64,000 nucleotides of DNA, taken from NCBI RefSeq assembly GCF_028294535.1, contig NZ_JAQBIE010000005.1:162433-226432 (forward strand). Direction: 5' to 3'. The DNA is from Paracoccus onchidii (lineage in GTDB: Bacteria > Pseudomonadota > Alphaproteobacteria > Rhodobacterales > Rhodobacteraceae). The notes under the pieces were generated by a model. The model saw nothing but the letters and a program-made list of their open reading frames with translations. It ran no database searches and was not told where the DNA came from. A program made the translations under genes and the position numbers. This document shows positions 56,223-64,000 of this stretch, in pieces. Each line of letters opens with the position of its first letter. Position 1 is the stretch's first letter.

Positions 56223-57061
56223 TTGAACTTTGCCACCATGTCTTTGATGCCGGGGATCGTTTCGACCTGATAGGCATGGGTCGGCTGAAAGTATTGAACC
56301 AGCGAACGTTGGGACAGGCCACCGAGAATGGTGAAGTAATACATTTCATAACCGGGCAGGGCGCAGCAGGGATGATAACCCTTGTCCAGAACGATCGTCG
56401 ATCCATCGACGATGTGATAGGCGTCGCCGGGCAGGTTGTCTTCGCGCTGCAGCATTTGCAGCCCCGATCCGTGATTTGGACGGAAACGGAAATTATAGGT
56501 TTCGTCATGCCGCGTTTCTACCGGCAAGCGGTCTGTGTCATGCTTGTGCGACGGAAAACCCGACCAACCGCCTTGTCCGACGGTGAACAGTTCCGAAACC
56601 AGCAGGCGGCCAACCTTGTCATGCTGCTTCTGGCCCAGAATATGCTTGATCTTGCGATGGGTCTTGGTGTCATCGCTGCCATACTGAACCAGATCGATTT
56701 CGTTGCTGCGTACTGCGAACGGGTCCAGAACCTTGTCATATTTCGCACCGGCGACGAACACCTCGGCTTCGTTCGAAACGCATACCATTTGCGCCTTGGC
56801 CCCGACGGGAACATAGACGCCTTCGGGTTCGCCGTCCCAGACATCTGTGCCGCGATTGCCCAGGGCGTCATAGGCGACCCCTTCGATATCGACATTTATC
56901 GTGCCGGTTGCCGGAACGATGCAGGTTTCATAGCCGGGCACGCTGTATTCGAAAGCTTCGCCCTTTTTCAGCTTGATGATGTTGAAATAGTTCAACGGCA
57001 CCCGTGAATCTTCGACGTCGACGATGGGTTTGTTCTGGTTGTCATAGGGGGGGATATGCAT
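56219..57061 (-). CDS. iolB: 5-deoxy-glucuronate isomerase
   Basis: A 280-residue bicupin that isomerises 5-deoxy-glucuronate to 2-deoxy-5-keto-gluconate in myo-inositol breakdown. It contains the metal-binding GGWSGFPSHKHDTDRLPVETRHDETYNFRF (residues about 158-187) and VLDKGYHPCCALPGYEMYYFTILGG near 230, both typical of IolB. AAAGGG lies six bases before the ATG. It sits 14 bases after iolC and overlaps the aldolase gene. Confidence 0.95.
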   Translation of the reverse strand: MHIPPYDNQNKPIVDVEDSRVPLNYFNIIKLKKGEAFEYSVPGYETCIVPATGTINVDIEGVAYDALGNRGTDVWDGEPEGVYVPVGAKAQMVCVSNEAEVFVAGAKYDKVLDPFAVRSNEIDLVQYGSDDTKTHRKIKHILGQKQHDKVGRLLVSELFTVGQGGWSGFPSHKHDTDRLPVETRHDETYNFRFRPNHGSGLQMLQREDNLPGDAYHIVDGSTIVLDKGYHPCCALPGYEMYYFTILGGLSQRSLVQYFQPTHAYQVETIPGIKDMVAKFK

Positions 57062-57075
57062 GTGATGCCCTTTCG

Positions 57076-58059
57076 TCAGGCCGCAGTGGGGCCGGGGTGG
57101 GTGGCAAGGAATGTTTCCAGTTCGGCGGTCGTGGGCATGGCGGGCGCACAGCCCGGCTGCGAAACCACGATCGAGGCGCAGGCCGATCCACGCAGCACCG
57201 CCTCGCGCAGTTCGCGTCCTTCGGCCAGGGCCGCCAGAAGGCCGGCCATGAAACTGTCGCCGGCTCCGTTGGGCTTTACGGCCGTCACCGGATAGATTCC
57301 GGTGCGGATCTCTTGGCCGTCGGCAAGGGTTACCGCGCCTTCATGACCCATCTTGTAGATCACGATCCGCCCCGGACGACGCGCAAGTTCGCGTGCCTTG
57401 TCCAGACCCTTGTCGATGCCGCCGGCCATGAAGCCGAATTCTTCATCATTGCCCACGATCAGATCGCTTTCGTCGCCAGCCTGCGACAGAACCTCGGCGG
57501 CATCTTCCGGCGAAACCCAGGAATAGGGGCGATAGTCGATATCGAAGATTACCGGCATTCCCGCATTCCGCGCATTCTGAAAGGCGCGGAATGTCGAGCT
57601 GCGCGATGGCTCGGCAGCAAAGACCGTGCCCGCCGTGATCAATGCGCCAAACGCAGTATAGTCGGGTTGGTCGACATCTTGGTCGGTGACCTGAAAATCC
57701 ACGGCATTGTTGCGGTAGATCACGTTCTGGAAATCCTCGATGCAGCTTTCATAGACCGCCAACGAGGTTCGGTATTCACCGCCGATCGCGCGAACATGGC
57801 GCGTGTCGACGCCATAATGTTGCAGGCGATTCACACAGAAACGGCCGACGGCATCATCCGAAACCGAGGTCACAAGCGCCGATCTCGCACCCAGCTTGCA
57901 AAGCCCGGCGCAGATATTCGCCGACGAACCTCCAAGGTCTGCGCGAAAAGCCTCGGCGTGTTCGCTTTTGGTGCCGGTCGGAGTGGCGAACATGTCCATG
58001 CCCGCCCGGCCGAAGACAAGAAAGCTGTTCTTGCGGATCGCGTTGATCAGATCTGTCAT
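57076..58059 (-). CDS. iolC: 5-dehydro-2-deoxygluconokinase
   Basis: A 327-residue PfkB-family kinase that phosphorylates 2-deoxy-5-keto-gluconate. It shows FLVFGRAGMDMFATPTG (residues 13-29), FRADLGGSSANICAGLCKLGA near 43, VIFDIDYRPYSWVSPEDAAE near 165 and the ATP/anion-hole AVKPNGAGDSFMAGLLAAL near 272 with the catalytic Asp. Unlike many rhizobial IolC proteins it has no C-terminal DUF2090 aldolase-like fusion; the separate class II aldolase gene fills that role. Its ATG overlaps the iolD stop by one base (TGATG). Confidence 0.94.
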   Translation of the reverse strand: MTDLINAIRKNSFLVFGRAGMDMFATPTGTKSEHAEAFRADLGGSSANICAGLCKLGARSALVTSVSDDAVGRFCVNRLQHYGVDTRHVRAIGGEYRTSLAVYESCIEDFQNVIYRNNAVDFQVTDQDVDQPDYTAFGALITAGTVFAAEPSRSSTFRAFQNARNAGMPVIFDIDYRPYSWVSPEDAAEVLSQAGDESDLIVGNDEEFGFMAGGIDKGLDKARELARRPGRIVIYKMGHEGAVTLADGQEIRTGIYPVTAVKPNGAGDSFMAGLLAALAEGRELREAVLRGSACASIVVSQPGCAPAMPTTAELETFLATHPGPTAA

Positions 58060-59924
58060 CAGACGCCCTTTCGTTGCCGGACGCGACCGGATTCCCATTC
58101 CTCATGGGCGGCGCGCACGCGTTCACTGTTGGTGATCTGCGGTGTTCCGCATTCCCACCAGCCGTGGCCCTTGTCCGTCCAACGACCATAGGCTTCGACC
58201 TTCATGCAGATCACATAGGTCCGATCGGCGGCCTTTGCGCGTTTGAATGCCTGGGCCAGTTCAGAGGCGTCAGAGACGGTTTCTGCAATCGCTCCCATTG
58301 CGCGGGCATGCGATTCATAATCGACATCGAACGGTTCCGGGATGGTCGGTGAATCTTCATACAGGCAATTGAAACTTTCGTTGCCCGTGTTGTTTTGCAG
58401 CTTGTTGATCACCGCCCAGCCGCCATTGTCCAACAGCAGCACGATCATCTTCTTGCGGGTCAAAACCGACGAATAGATGTCCGAGTTCATCAGCATGTAG
58501 GCGCCATCGCCGACCATCACGATGGTGTCCTGATCCGGTTCGCGTTCCGCCTGAGCGATCCGCGCTCCCCAGCCGCCGGCGACCTCGTAACCCATGCAGG
58601 AAAACCCGAATTCGACATCGACCGTGCCGATGTCCAGCGTGCGCCAGTTGGCGGTAACTTCGGCGGGCAGGCCGCCCGAAGCCGTTACGATCCGATCGCG
58701 TGGGTCGCATAGCGCGTTCACCACGCCGATCGCTTGTGCATAAGAGTTCGGACGGCCGTCCGTTGCCGTGTTTTCGGCAACATATGCGTCCCAGTCTTTG
58801 CGCTGTTCCTGCGCATATGCCACCCATTCGGCGGGCGCGGTATATCCGGCGGCGGCGGATTGCAGGGCGGTCAGGCCGAGTTTGGCATCGCCGACAACGG
58901 GCAGGGACATGTGCTTGGCAGCGTCATGGCGCCCGACGTTCAATGCGATCAACCGCGCATCCTTGGCAAAGCCCGTCCAGGATGAGGTCGTAAAGTCCTG
59001 CAGTCGGGTGCCGACGCACAGCACCACGTCCGCATGTTCCGTTACGGCATTGGCCGAATCCGAACCGGTGACACCGACCGGACCAATGTTCAGCGGATGC
59101 TCGGCCAGCAGGTTCGCACGTCCTGCGATTGTTTCCACGACCGGAATCCCAAGGGTTTCCGCGAATGCAGTCAGCTCTTGGACCGCGCGCGAATACTGAA
59201 CGCCACCACCTGCAATGATGACGGGGCGCTTGGCCGATGTCAGCACGGCAATTGCCTCGGCGATCTCGACATCATCCGGGGCCTGCCGGCGGATGCGGTG
59301 CACCTTCTTGGCAAAGAATTTTTCCGGATAATCATAGGCCCAGCCCTGAACATCCTGAGGCAGTCCGATAAAGGCCGGCCCGCAATCGGCTGGATCCATC
59401 AGGGTGGCAAGCGCGTTGGGCAAAGAGTTCAGGATCTGCGCGGGATGGGTGATTCGATCCCAATACCGGCTTACCGAACGGAAGGCGTCATTGACCCCCA
59501 AGGTGGGGTCGTAGAAATTTTCCATCTGTTGCAGGACAGGATCGGGCAGGCGGGTGACATAGGCATCCCCGCACAGCATCAGCATTGGCAGACGATTCGC
59601 ATGTGCCAATGCCGAAGAGGTCACCAGATTTGACGTGCCAGGCCCGGCAGATGCGGTGCAGAGCATGAAACGCTGGCGCAGCCATTGCTTGGCATATGCC
59701 GCCGCGGCAAACCCCATGCTTTGTTCGTTCTGACCGCGATACAGCGGCAGTTCCTCGCGATGTTCATACAGTGCTTCGCCAAGGCAGGTTACGTTGCCGT
59801 GGCCGAAAATTCCGAACCCGCCACCACACAGGCGGTATTCCTGACCATCGATCTCGATGAATTGATTGGCCAGCCAGCGCACGATGGCCTGCGCCGTCGT
59901 CAGGCGAATGGTCCCGTCGGTCAT
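58059..59924 (-). CDS. iolD: 3D-(3,5/4)-trihydroxycyclohexane-1,2-dione hydrolase
   Basis: A 621-residue thiamin diphosphate enzyme that opens the ring of trihydroxycyclohexanedione to 5-deoxy-glucuronate. The N-terminal PYR domain contains LPLYRGQNEQSMGFAAAAYAK with the activating Glu region. A central domain begins ARLVI-type at RPVIIAGGGVQYSRAVQEL. The C-terminal ThDP/Mg2+ motif is IVMVGDGAYMLMNSDIYSS ending near LLDNGGWAVINKLQ. GGAG is six bases before ATG 59924, which is why the longer in-frame start is rejected. It is the first gene of the leftward operon, reading away from the LacI-type palindrome. Confidence 0.96.
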   Translation of the reverse strand: MTDGTIRLTTAQAIVRWLANQFIEIDGQEYRLCGGGFGIFGHGNVTCLGEALYEHREELPLYRGQNEQSMGFAAAAYAKQWLRQRFMLCTASAGPGTSNLVTSSALAHANRLPMLMLCGDAYVTRLPDPVLQQMENFYDPTLGVNDAFRSVSRYWDRITHPAQILNSLPNALATLMDPADCGPAFIGLPQDVQGWAYDYPEKFFAKKVHRIRRQAPDDVEIAEAIAVLTSAKRPVIIAGGGVQYSRAVQELTAFAETLGIPVVETIAGRANLLAEHPLNIGPVGVTGSDSANAVTEHADVVLCVGTRLQDFTTSSWTGFAKDARLIALNVGRHDAAKHMSLPVVGDAKLGLTALQSAAAGYTAPAEWVAYAQEQRKDWDAYVAENTATDGRPNSYAQAIGVVNALCDPRDRIVTASGGLPAEVTANWRTLDIGTVDVEFGFSCMGYEVAGGWGARIAQAEREPDQDTIVMVGDGAYMLMNSDIYSSVLTRKKMIVLLLDNGGWAVINKLQNNTGNESFNCLYEDSPTIPEPFDVDYESHARAMGAIAETVSDASELAQAFKRAKAADRTYVICMKVEAYGRWTDKGHGWWECGTPQITNSERVRAAHEEWESGRVRQRKGV

Positions 59925-60005
59925 ATTGTCTCCATCCCATTTTTGCTTTGCAGGCGGCTCAGAAACGATTGCCGCTTGCGCAATCCCGGTCAGGAGGATA
60001 CAACT

Positions 60006-60023
60006 TTTGCAACCGGTTGCAAA
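60006..60023. promoter_or_regulatory. 18-bp perfect palindrome, probable LacI-family operator of the inositol locus
   Basis: TTTGCAACCGGTTGCAAA reads identically on both strands and has the central CG and TTGCAA half-sites of LacI-family operators. It lies in the 126-base divergent gap between iolD and the first MocA gene, 28 bases from the latter start, so one bound repressor could control both operons. The regulator gene is not in the window. Confidence 0.75.
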
Positions 60024-60050
60024 CTGAATCTGAGGAGGAGCGGATTCGTC

Positions 60051-61151
60051 ATGACAGAGATTGGAATTGGCATGATCGGCGGCGGATACATGGGCAAGGC
60101 CCATTCCGTCGCGATGGCCGCCGTTGGCGTGGTGTTCGACACGAGGTTGCGTCCCCGGCTTGAGATGATTGCGGCAACAAGTGCCGAATCTGCCGAAAGA
60201 TACCGAAAATCATTCGGCTACCGGCGGGCGACCGCCAATTGGCGCGAAGTGATCGATGATCCCGAAGTCGGTGCCATCATCATTGCAACGCCACAGAAGC
60301 TGCATCGCGAGATCGCCGAAGCCGCATTCGCCGCAGGCAAACCCGTTATGTGCGAAAAGCCCATGGGGGCGTCATTGCAAGACGCTGAGGCCATGGTGGC
60401 GGCGGGCGAGGCCAGCGGTCAGGTCAATATGGTCGCCTATAACTATATTCGCACGCCGGCCAGCCAATACGCGCGGCAGTTGCTGCGCGAGGGTGCGATC
60501 GGGGATATCACATGGTTCCGCGGCGAGAATGCCGAAGATTTCCTTTCGGATCCCGAAGCCCCGGCGACCTGGCGCACCGAAGGTATGGCGAATGGCACGA
60601 TCGGGGATCTTGCACCGCATATGCTGAACGCGGCGCTTGCGCTGATGGGACCGATCAAGTCACTGATCGCCGAACTTGAAACTGTGCATCGTGATCGCCC
60701 CGGCGGAACCGTCACGAATGACGATCAGGTGCAGATGATGTGCCGCTTTGCCAATGGCGCGATGGGGCAGATGCATTCAAGTCGCGTCGCGACCGGCCGC
60801 AAAATGGGCTATGCCTATGAAATTCACGGCACGAAAGGCGCGATCCGATTTGATCAGGAAGATCAGAATGCGATCTGGCTGTATCGTGCCACCGGCCCCG
60901 AAGCCGAACGGGGCTATACCAAGATTCTGACCGGTCCGGCCCATCCTGATTATCGCCCATTCTGCTTGGGGCCTGGGCATGGGACCGGCTATCAGGACCA
61001 GATCATCATCGAGGCCAAGGATTTCCTCGAGGCGATCGCAGACGGAACGCCGCGCTGGCCGACCTTTCGCGATGGATTGGATGTGGTGCGTATCATTCAC
61101 GCGGCCATCGAATCCTCGCGCAGCCGGACCTGGCAGGACCTTCAATCTTAA
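60051..61151 (+). CDS. Gfo/Idh/MocA oxidoreductase, inositol-locus copy 1
   Basis: A 366-residue NAD(P)-dependent dehydrogenase. The Rossmann motif is IGIGMIGGGYMGKAHSVAM (residues 4-22). The catalytic Lys motif is VMCEKPMGASLQDAEAMV near 98, and the active-site Asp/His segment is TIGDLAPHMLNAALALMG near 183. GAGGAG is about 11 bases before the ATG; the frame stays open upstream through the iolD promoter but that part is non-coding. It is the first gene of the rightward operon. Likely candidates are inositol 2-dehydrogenase (iolG) or an enzyme for a stereoisomer such as scyllo- or chiro-inositol. Confidence 0.85.
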   Translation: MTEIGIGMIGGGYMGKAHSVAMAAVGVVFDTRLRPRLEMIAATSAESAERYRKSFGYRRATANWREVIDDPEVGAIIIATPQKLHREIAEAAFAAGKPVMCEKPMGASLQDAEAMVAAGEASGQVNMVAYNYIRTPASQYARQLLREGAIGDITWFRGENAEDFLSDPEAPATWRTEGMANGTIGDLAPHMLNAALALMGPIKSLIAELETVHRDRPGGTVTNDDQVQMMCRFANGAMGQMHSSRVATGRKMGYAYEIHGTKGAIRFDQEDQNAIWLYRATGPEAERGYTKILTGPAHPDYRPFCLGPGHGTGYQDQIIIEAKDFLEAIADGTPRWPTFRDGLDVVRIIHAAIESSRSRTWQDLQS

Positions 61152-61175
61152 ACCGAGCTTCTGAGAGGCACGACA

Positions 61176-62069
61176 ATGACTATCCGTATCGGAAACGCTC
61201 CCTGTTCCTGGGGCGTCGAATTCGCTGGTGACGATCGCAACCCTGCATGGGAAACCGTGCTGCGTGAATGCGCCGAGGCCGGCTATAAAGGCATCGAACT
61301 TGGTCCCGTTGGCTATATGCCTGAGGATCCCGCGATATTGGGCGAGGCGCTGGACAAACATGGCCTCGAACTGATTGGCGGCGTGGTGTTTCGCCCCTTT
61401 CATGATCCCGCAGCCTGGGATGAAGTTCTGGACGCAACCCACCGTACCGCCAAGGCACTGAAAGCCCATGGCGCCACGAATATGGTGCTGATCGATTCCA
61501 TCTCTCCCCGCCGTGCCCCGACCGCAGGGCGGGCCGACGAGGCAGAACAGATGGACAAGGCGGAATGGGCAGCATTCCGTGACCGTATCGCCGAAGCCGC
61601 CCGGATCGGTTCCGAGGAATATGGGCTGACCGTGGGCATTCATGCCCATGCGGCCGGCTTTATCGATTTCGAACCCGAGCTTGAGCGTCTGCTGAGCGAG
61701 GTCGATGACAAGATCCTCAAGATCTGCTTCGATACGGGCCATCATTCTTATGCAGGATTTGATCCGGTCGCCTTCATGAAGCGTCACATCGATCGCATCT
61801 CCTATATGCATTTCAAGGATATCGACCCGGCGGTGAAAGCCAGCGTCATTGCAGAACGCACCGGATTTTATGACGCATGCGGCCAAGGCATTTTCTGCAA
61901 GCTGGGGCAAGGTGACGTCGATTTCCCGGCCGTGCGGCAGGTTCTGGTCGATGCCGGGTTCCAGGGGTGGTGCACGGTCGAACAGGATTGCGATCCAACC
62001 ATGGATGTCACGCCGATGGATGACTCGATCTTCAACCGTCAATATCTTGAATCGATCGGGTTCAAGTGA
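61176..62069 (+). CDS. iolE: Inosose dehydratase (sugar phosphate isomerase/epimerase family)
   Basis: A 297-residue TIM-barrel enzyme that dehydrates 2-keto-myo-inositol to trihydroxycyclohexanedione, the substrate of IolD. It starts IRIGNAPCSWGVEFAGDDRN, a signature of IolE, and includes EAGYKGIELGPVGYMPED, GIHAHAAGFIDFEPELE and the metal-ligand KICFDTGHHSYAGFDP near residue 185, plus YMHFKDIDP near 212. It begins 24 bases after the first MocA gene and ends 24 bases before the second. AGAGG lies eight bases upstream of the ATG. Confidence 0.94.
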   Translation: MTIRIGNAPCSWGVEFAGDDRNPAWETVLRECAEAGYKGIELGPVGYMPEDPAILGEALDKHGLELIGGVVFRPFHDPAAWDEVLDATHRTAKALKAHGATNMVLIDSISPRRAPTAGRADEAEQMDKAEWAAFRDRIAEAARIGSEEYGLTVGIHAHAAGFIDFEPELERLLSEVDDKILKICFDTGHHSYAGFDPVAFMKRHIDRISYMHFKDIDPAVKASVIAERTGFYDACGQGIFCKLGQGDVDFPAVRQVLVDAGFQGWCTVEQDCDPTMDVTPMDDSIFNRQYLESIGFK

Positions 62070-62093
62070 TTTTGGGCTAAAGGAGGCTTTCTC

Positions 62094-63227
62094 ATGGCCA
62101 AATTGAAATGGGGCATGATCGGTGGCGGCGAAGGCAGCCAGATCGGACCCGCGCACCGTCTTGGCGCGCTGGCGGATGGCCGGTTCGAACTGGCCGCAGG
62201 GGCGCTGGACCATCGGCCCGAGGCAGGTCGCGAATATGCGCAACGCCTTGGTGTCAGCGCCGATCGCGCCTATGGCGATTGGAAAGAAATGCTGGCAGGT
62301 GAGCGCGATCGCGAGGATCGTGTCGATCTGGTGACTGTTGCGACGCCGAACTCGACGCATTTCGAAATCTCCAAGGCGTTTCTGGAGGCCGGTTTTAACG
62401 TCTTGTGCGAAAAGCCCATGACGGTCACCGTCGAGGAAGGCGAGGAACTGGTCCGGATCGCCGAGAAAACAGGCAGGATCTGCGCTGTCAATTACTGCTA
62501 TTCGGCCTATCCAATGGTGCGCCAGGCGCGCGCGATGGTGGCCAATGGCGATATCGGCAAGGTGCGGCTGGTTGTGACCGCGTTCAGCCACGGACATCAT
62601 GGTGATGCGACGGATGCCGACAATCCACGCGTGCGCTGGCGCTATGACCCGGCGATGGCGGGTGTCTCGGGCCAGTTCGCCGATTGCGGCATTCACGCAC
62701 TGCATATGGCCAGCTTCATCTGCAATGATGAAGTGGAAACCTTGTCAGCCGATTTCGCGTCCTGCATTGCCAGCCGCGAGTTGGAAGATGATGCCATGGT
62801 CAATTTCCGCATGTCTGGCGGCACCGTTGGCCGTCTGTGGACATCTTCGGTTGCGATCGGTCGTCAGCATGGATTCGAGGTTCAGGTCTTTGGTGAAACC
62901 GGTGGTTTGCGCTGGTTCTCGGAACAGCCGAACCAGCTGATCTATACGCCTGTAGGCGGGCGCACCCAGATCATCGAGAAAGGCGAGGGCGGCCTGTATG
63001 ACGAAGCCTCCCGCCTGTCCCGCGTGGCGATCGCCCATCCAGAAGGCTTCCCGCTGGCCGTAGCAAATATCTATTGCGACCTTGCCGACGCGATTTCGGG
63101 TGAACAACGTGACAGCCTGCCTTTGGCAGCGGATGGCGTGCGCTCGATGGCTGCGGTGCATTATTCCGTGGCGTCCGCCAAGCAGGGTGGCGTCTGGGTC
63201 GATGCACGACCACCGATGTATCGTTGA
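62094..63227 (+). CDS. Gfo/Idh/MocA oxidoreductase, inositol-locus copy 2
   Basis: 377 residues with Rossmann motif KLKWGMIGGGEGSQIGPAHR (residues 3-22), catalytic Lys in LCEKPMTVTVEEGEEL near 105 and active-site DCGIHALHMASFI near 200. The GGGEGSQIGxxHR variant is seen in a subgroup of inositol/sugar dehydrogenases distinct from copy 1. AGGAGG precedes the ATG by nine bases. It is the last gene of the rightward operon, followed by a strong terminator. Together with copy 1 it may oxidise different inositol isomers or interconvert them through inosose. Confidence 0.85.
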   Translation: MAKLKWGMIGGGEGSQIGPAHRLGALADGRFELAAGALDHRPEAGREYAQRLGVSADRAYGDWKEMLAGERDREDRVDLVTVATPNSTHFEISKAFLEAGFNVLCEKPMTVTVEEGEELVRIAEKTGRICAVNYCYSAYPMVRQARAMVANGDIGKVRLVVTAFSHGHHGDATDADNPRVRWRYDPAMAGVSGQFADCGIHALHMASFICNDEVETLSADFASCIASRELEDDAMVNFRMSGGTVGRLWTSSVAIGRQHGFEVQVFGETGGLRWFSEQPNQLIYTPVGGRTQIIEKGEGGLYDEASRLSRVAIAHPEGFPLAVANIYCDLADAISGEQRDSLPLAADGVRSMAAVHYSVASAKQGGVWVDARPPMYR

Positions 63228-63247
63228 TCGGCGATAGAAAGACAGAA

Positions 63248-63273
63248 AAAGGGGCGCCAGATGGCGCCCCTTT
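63248..63273 (+). terminator. Terminator of the rightward inositol operon
   Basis: Perfect 11-bp stem AAAGGGGCGCC-AGAT-GGCGCCCCTTT, 20 bases after the last MocA stop. Confidence 0.85.
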
Positions 63274-63488
63274 CGAAAGGAACTGACAGCATCGCTGATT
63301 TCGGTTTTCTCGGCTTGGTTCGCAGCAATATAATCAGTCGGTGAATATCCCTGACCCCACCTGTTAAATGGTGCAGATGGCGTGCTGTGGGCTGTTCTGC
63401 CAGCTGGAAACTGTATTGCTTGTCGCCGGTGTTTCTTTTCCGGCAGGAAGCGGTGCGAAAACGCATGCAGGCATCGAAGTTCACGGAC
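63274..63488. other. Non-coding stretch between inositol operon and IS fragments
   Basis: 215 bases with no supported gene, repeat or hairpin. The gap between the last MocA gene and the transposase fragment is 329 bases in all; its other contents are the terminator and the presumed left end of the first IS. Confidence 0.5.
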
Positions 63489-63881
63489 TGACCTGCCCCC
63501 CCGTAAAATCCCTCACCATGAAGTAGCGTCTGCCCAACCTATGTAGGAGCAGGGGAATGCGTAAGAGCCGTTTCACCGAGGCACAAATCATCGGGATGCT
63601 CAAAGAGCAGGAAGCCCGGATGCCGACAGCGGAGATGTGCCGCCGGCACGGCCTGAGCCCGGCGACCTTTTACAAGCTGAAGTCCAAGCATGGCGGCACG
63701 GAGGTAGGCATCGGAGGACGCGCGGCTGAAGGGCGCTGGAAGATGAGAACGCCAAGTTGAAGCAGCTGCTGGCAGACACGATGCTCGACAATGTGGTTTT
63801 GAAAGACTTGCCGGGAAGAAGCTGAGGACACCGAAAGAGCGGCGAGAGGCCGCACTCTTGGCTGGGAAACAGAACACCAAC
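63489..63881 (+). mobile_element. Left part of an IS3-family element
   Basis: A probable left end starts TGACCTGCCCCCCCGTAAAA near 63489, followed by OrfA and the first codons of OrfB (TPKERREAALLAGKQ-like). It stops abruptly near 63881 where a second IS begins with TGAATAGCCCCG. The left boundary is inferred from the TGA-type terminus and not proved by an inverted repeat, since the right end is not in view. Confidence 0.6.
63557..63825 (+). pseudogene. IS3-family OrfA (helix-turn-helix), frameshifted
   Basis: The start MRKSRFTEAQIIGMLKEQEA and CRRHGLSPATFYKLKSKHGG are classic IS3-family OrfA. Near base 63707-63735 the frame shifts: the usual leucine-zipper part (ENAKLKQLLADTMLDNVVLKDL) continues in another frame to the TGA at 63823-63825. 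An AGGAGCAGGGGA region precedes the ATG. The product is probably truncated and inactive. Confidence 0.85.
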
Positions 63882-64000
63882 TGAATAGCCCCGCGTTTCC
63901 TAGACGCCTTCGGGTCTCGGTTTCCGCTGCCGTTCGAACTCTACGGGCGACAGCATCCCGTTTCTCGCATGCTTGCGCTTCGGATTGTAGAACATCTCGA
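63882..64000 (-). mobile_element. End of a second IS3-family element, cut by window edge
   Basis: TGAATAGCCCCGCG looks like an IS3-family terminus and is followed at once by the 3' end of a minus-strand OrfB. Abutting the interrupted first IS, it appears to have inserted into that element's orfB. The rest lies beyond the window. Confidence 0.6.
63900..64000 (-). CDS. IS3-family transposase OrfB, C-terminal 32 residues
   Basis: Minus-strand codons read EMFYNPKRKHARNGMLSPVE and on to FERQRKPRPEGV and a TAG stop. This is the conserved C-terminal tail of IS3-family OrfB, just after the catalytic Glu region. It is partial at the window edge; whether the full gene is intact cannot be seen. Confidence 0.85.
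   Translation of the reverse strand, partial: EMFYNPKRKHARNGMLSPVEFERQRKPRPEGV

Noticed and set aside
57004..58191. Open frame antisense to iolC
   Set aside because: iolC is unambiguous by motifs and operon position; the antisense frame lacks support.

Overview
The window reads as a contiguous chromosomal segment of a high-GC alphaproteobacterium. It is most likely a member of the Rhodobacteraceae (Paracoccus-like). This is inferred from gene content: GapR (DUF2312), a DksA lacking most zinc-finger cysteines, the ectABC-ask_ect cluster with a divergent MarR regulator, a FolB with a long C-terminal extension, a tmk-holB-tatD-MBL operon, and CIRCE-controlled groESL. No search could be run, so the genus is not established.

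Layout, left to right. Positions 1-3.3 kb hold a polyphosphate pair (5'-truncated ppk1, then ppx). 3.4-5.6 kb is groESL (minus strand) with a sigma70-like promoter and a CIRCE operator. 5.7-12.8 kb is envelope and ion homeostasis: a TraB/GumN protein, a Kef-type antiporter, a 1033-residue protein that looks like a GspL-like cytoplasmic domain joined through one membrane helix and a Pro/Ala-rich linker to a GspC/PulC-like domain, and a secreted SIMPL protein. 12.9-20.8 kb is metabolism and stress: O-acetylhomoserine sulfhydrylase, a MoxR ATPase, dksA, an FAD monooxygenase, the folB-folP-glmM operon and a SleB-type wall hydrolase. 21-27.8 kb carries a divergent PPDK-like enzyme, two overlapping cyclophilins, pgk and a DhnA-type class I aldolase.

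28.0-34.4 kb is the most accessory-looking region. A tRNA-Arg(UCU) is followed by a decayed IS3-family transposase. Next comes a 1465-residue PA14 / cadherin-like / G8 / beta-helix protein resembling the extracellular part of animal CEMIP/TMEM2, behind an AT-rich leader. 34.5-39 kb is the ectoine operon with ectR. 39-44.6 kb has 6-phosphogluconate dehydrogenase, pyridoxal kinase, a MOSC protein, BioY, a DgoK-like kinase and an AEC transporter. 44.6-50.6 kb is a core operon (dac, tmk, holB, tatD, MBL hydrolase), a DUF2270 membrane protein and thymidine kinase. 50.7-55.2 kb has a Bcr/CflA exporter, a DEAD-box RNA helicase with a structured inverted repeat upstream, an outer-membrane-like protein, a small membrane protein and gapR.

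55.4-63.2 kb is a myo-inositol catabolic locus of two divergent operons, iolD-iolC-iolB-aldolase (minus) and MocA-iolE-MocA (plus). They flank an 18-bp perfect palindrome that looks like a LacI-family operator. The two operons together supply dehydrogenation, dehydration, ring hydrolysis, isomerisation, phosphorylation and aldol cleavage of inositol. No methylmalonate-semialdehyde dehydrogenase, transporter or regulator is present in the window. The right end (63.5-64 kb) is two abutting IS3-family fragments.
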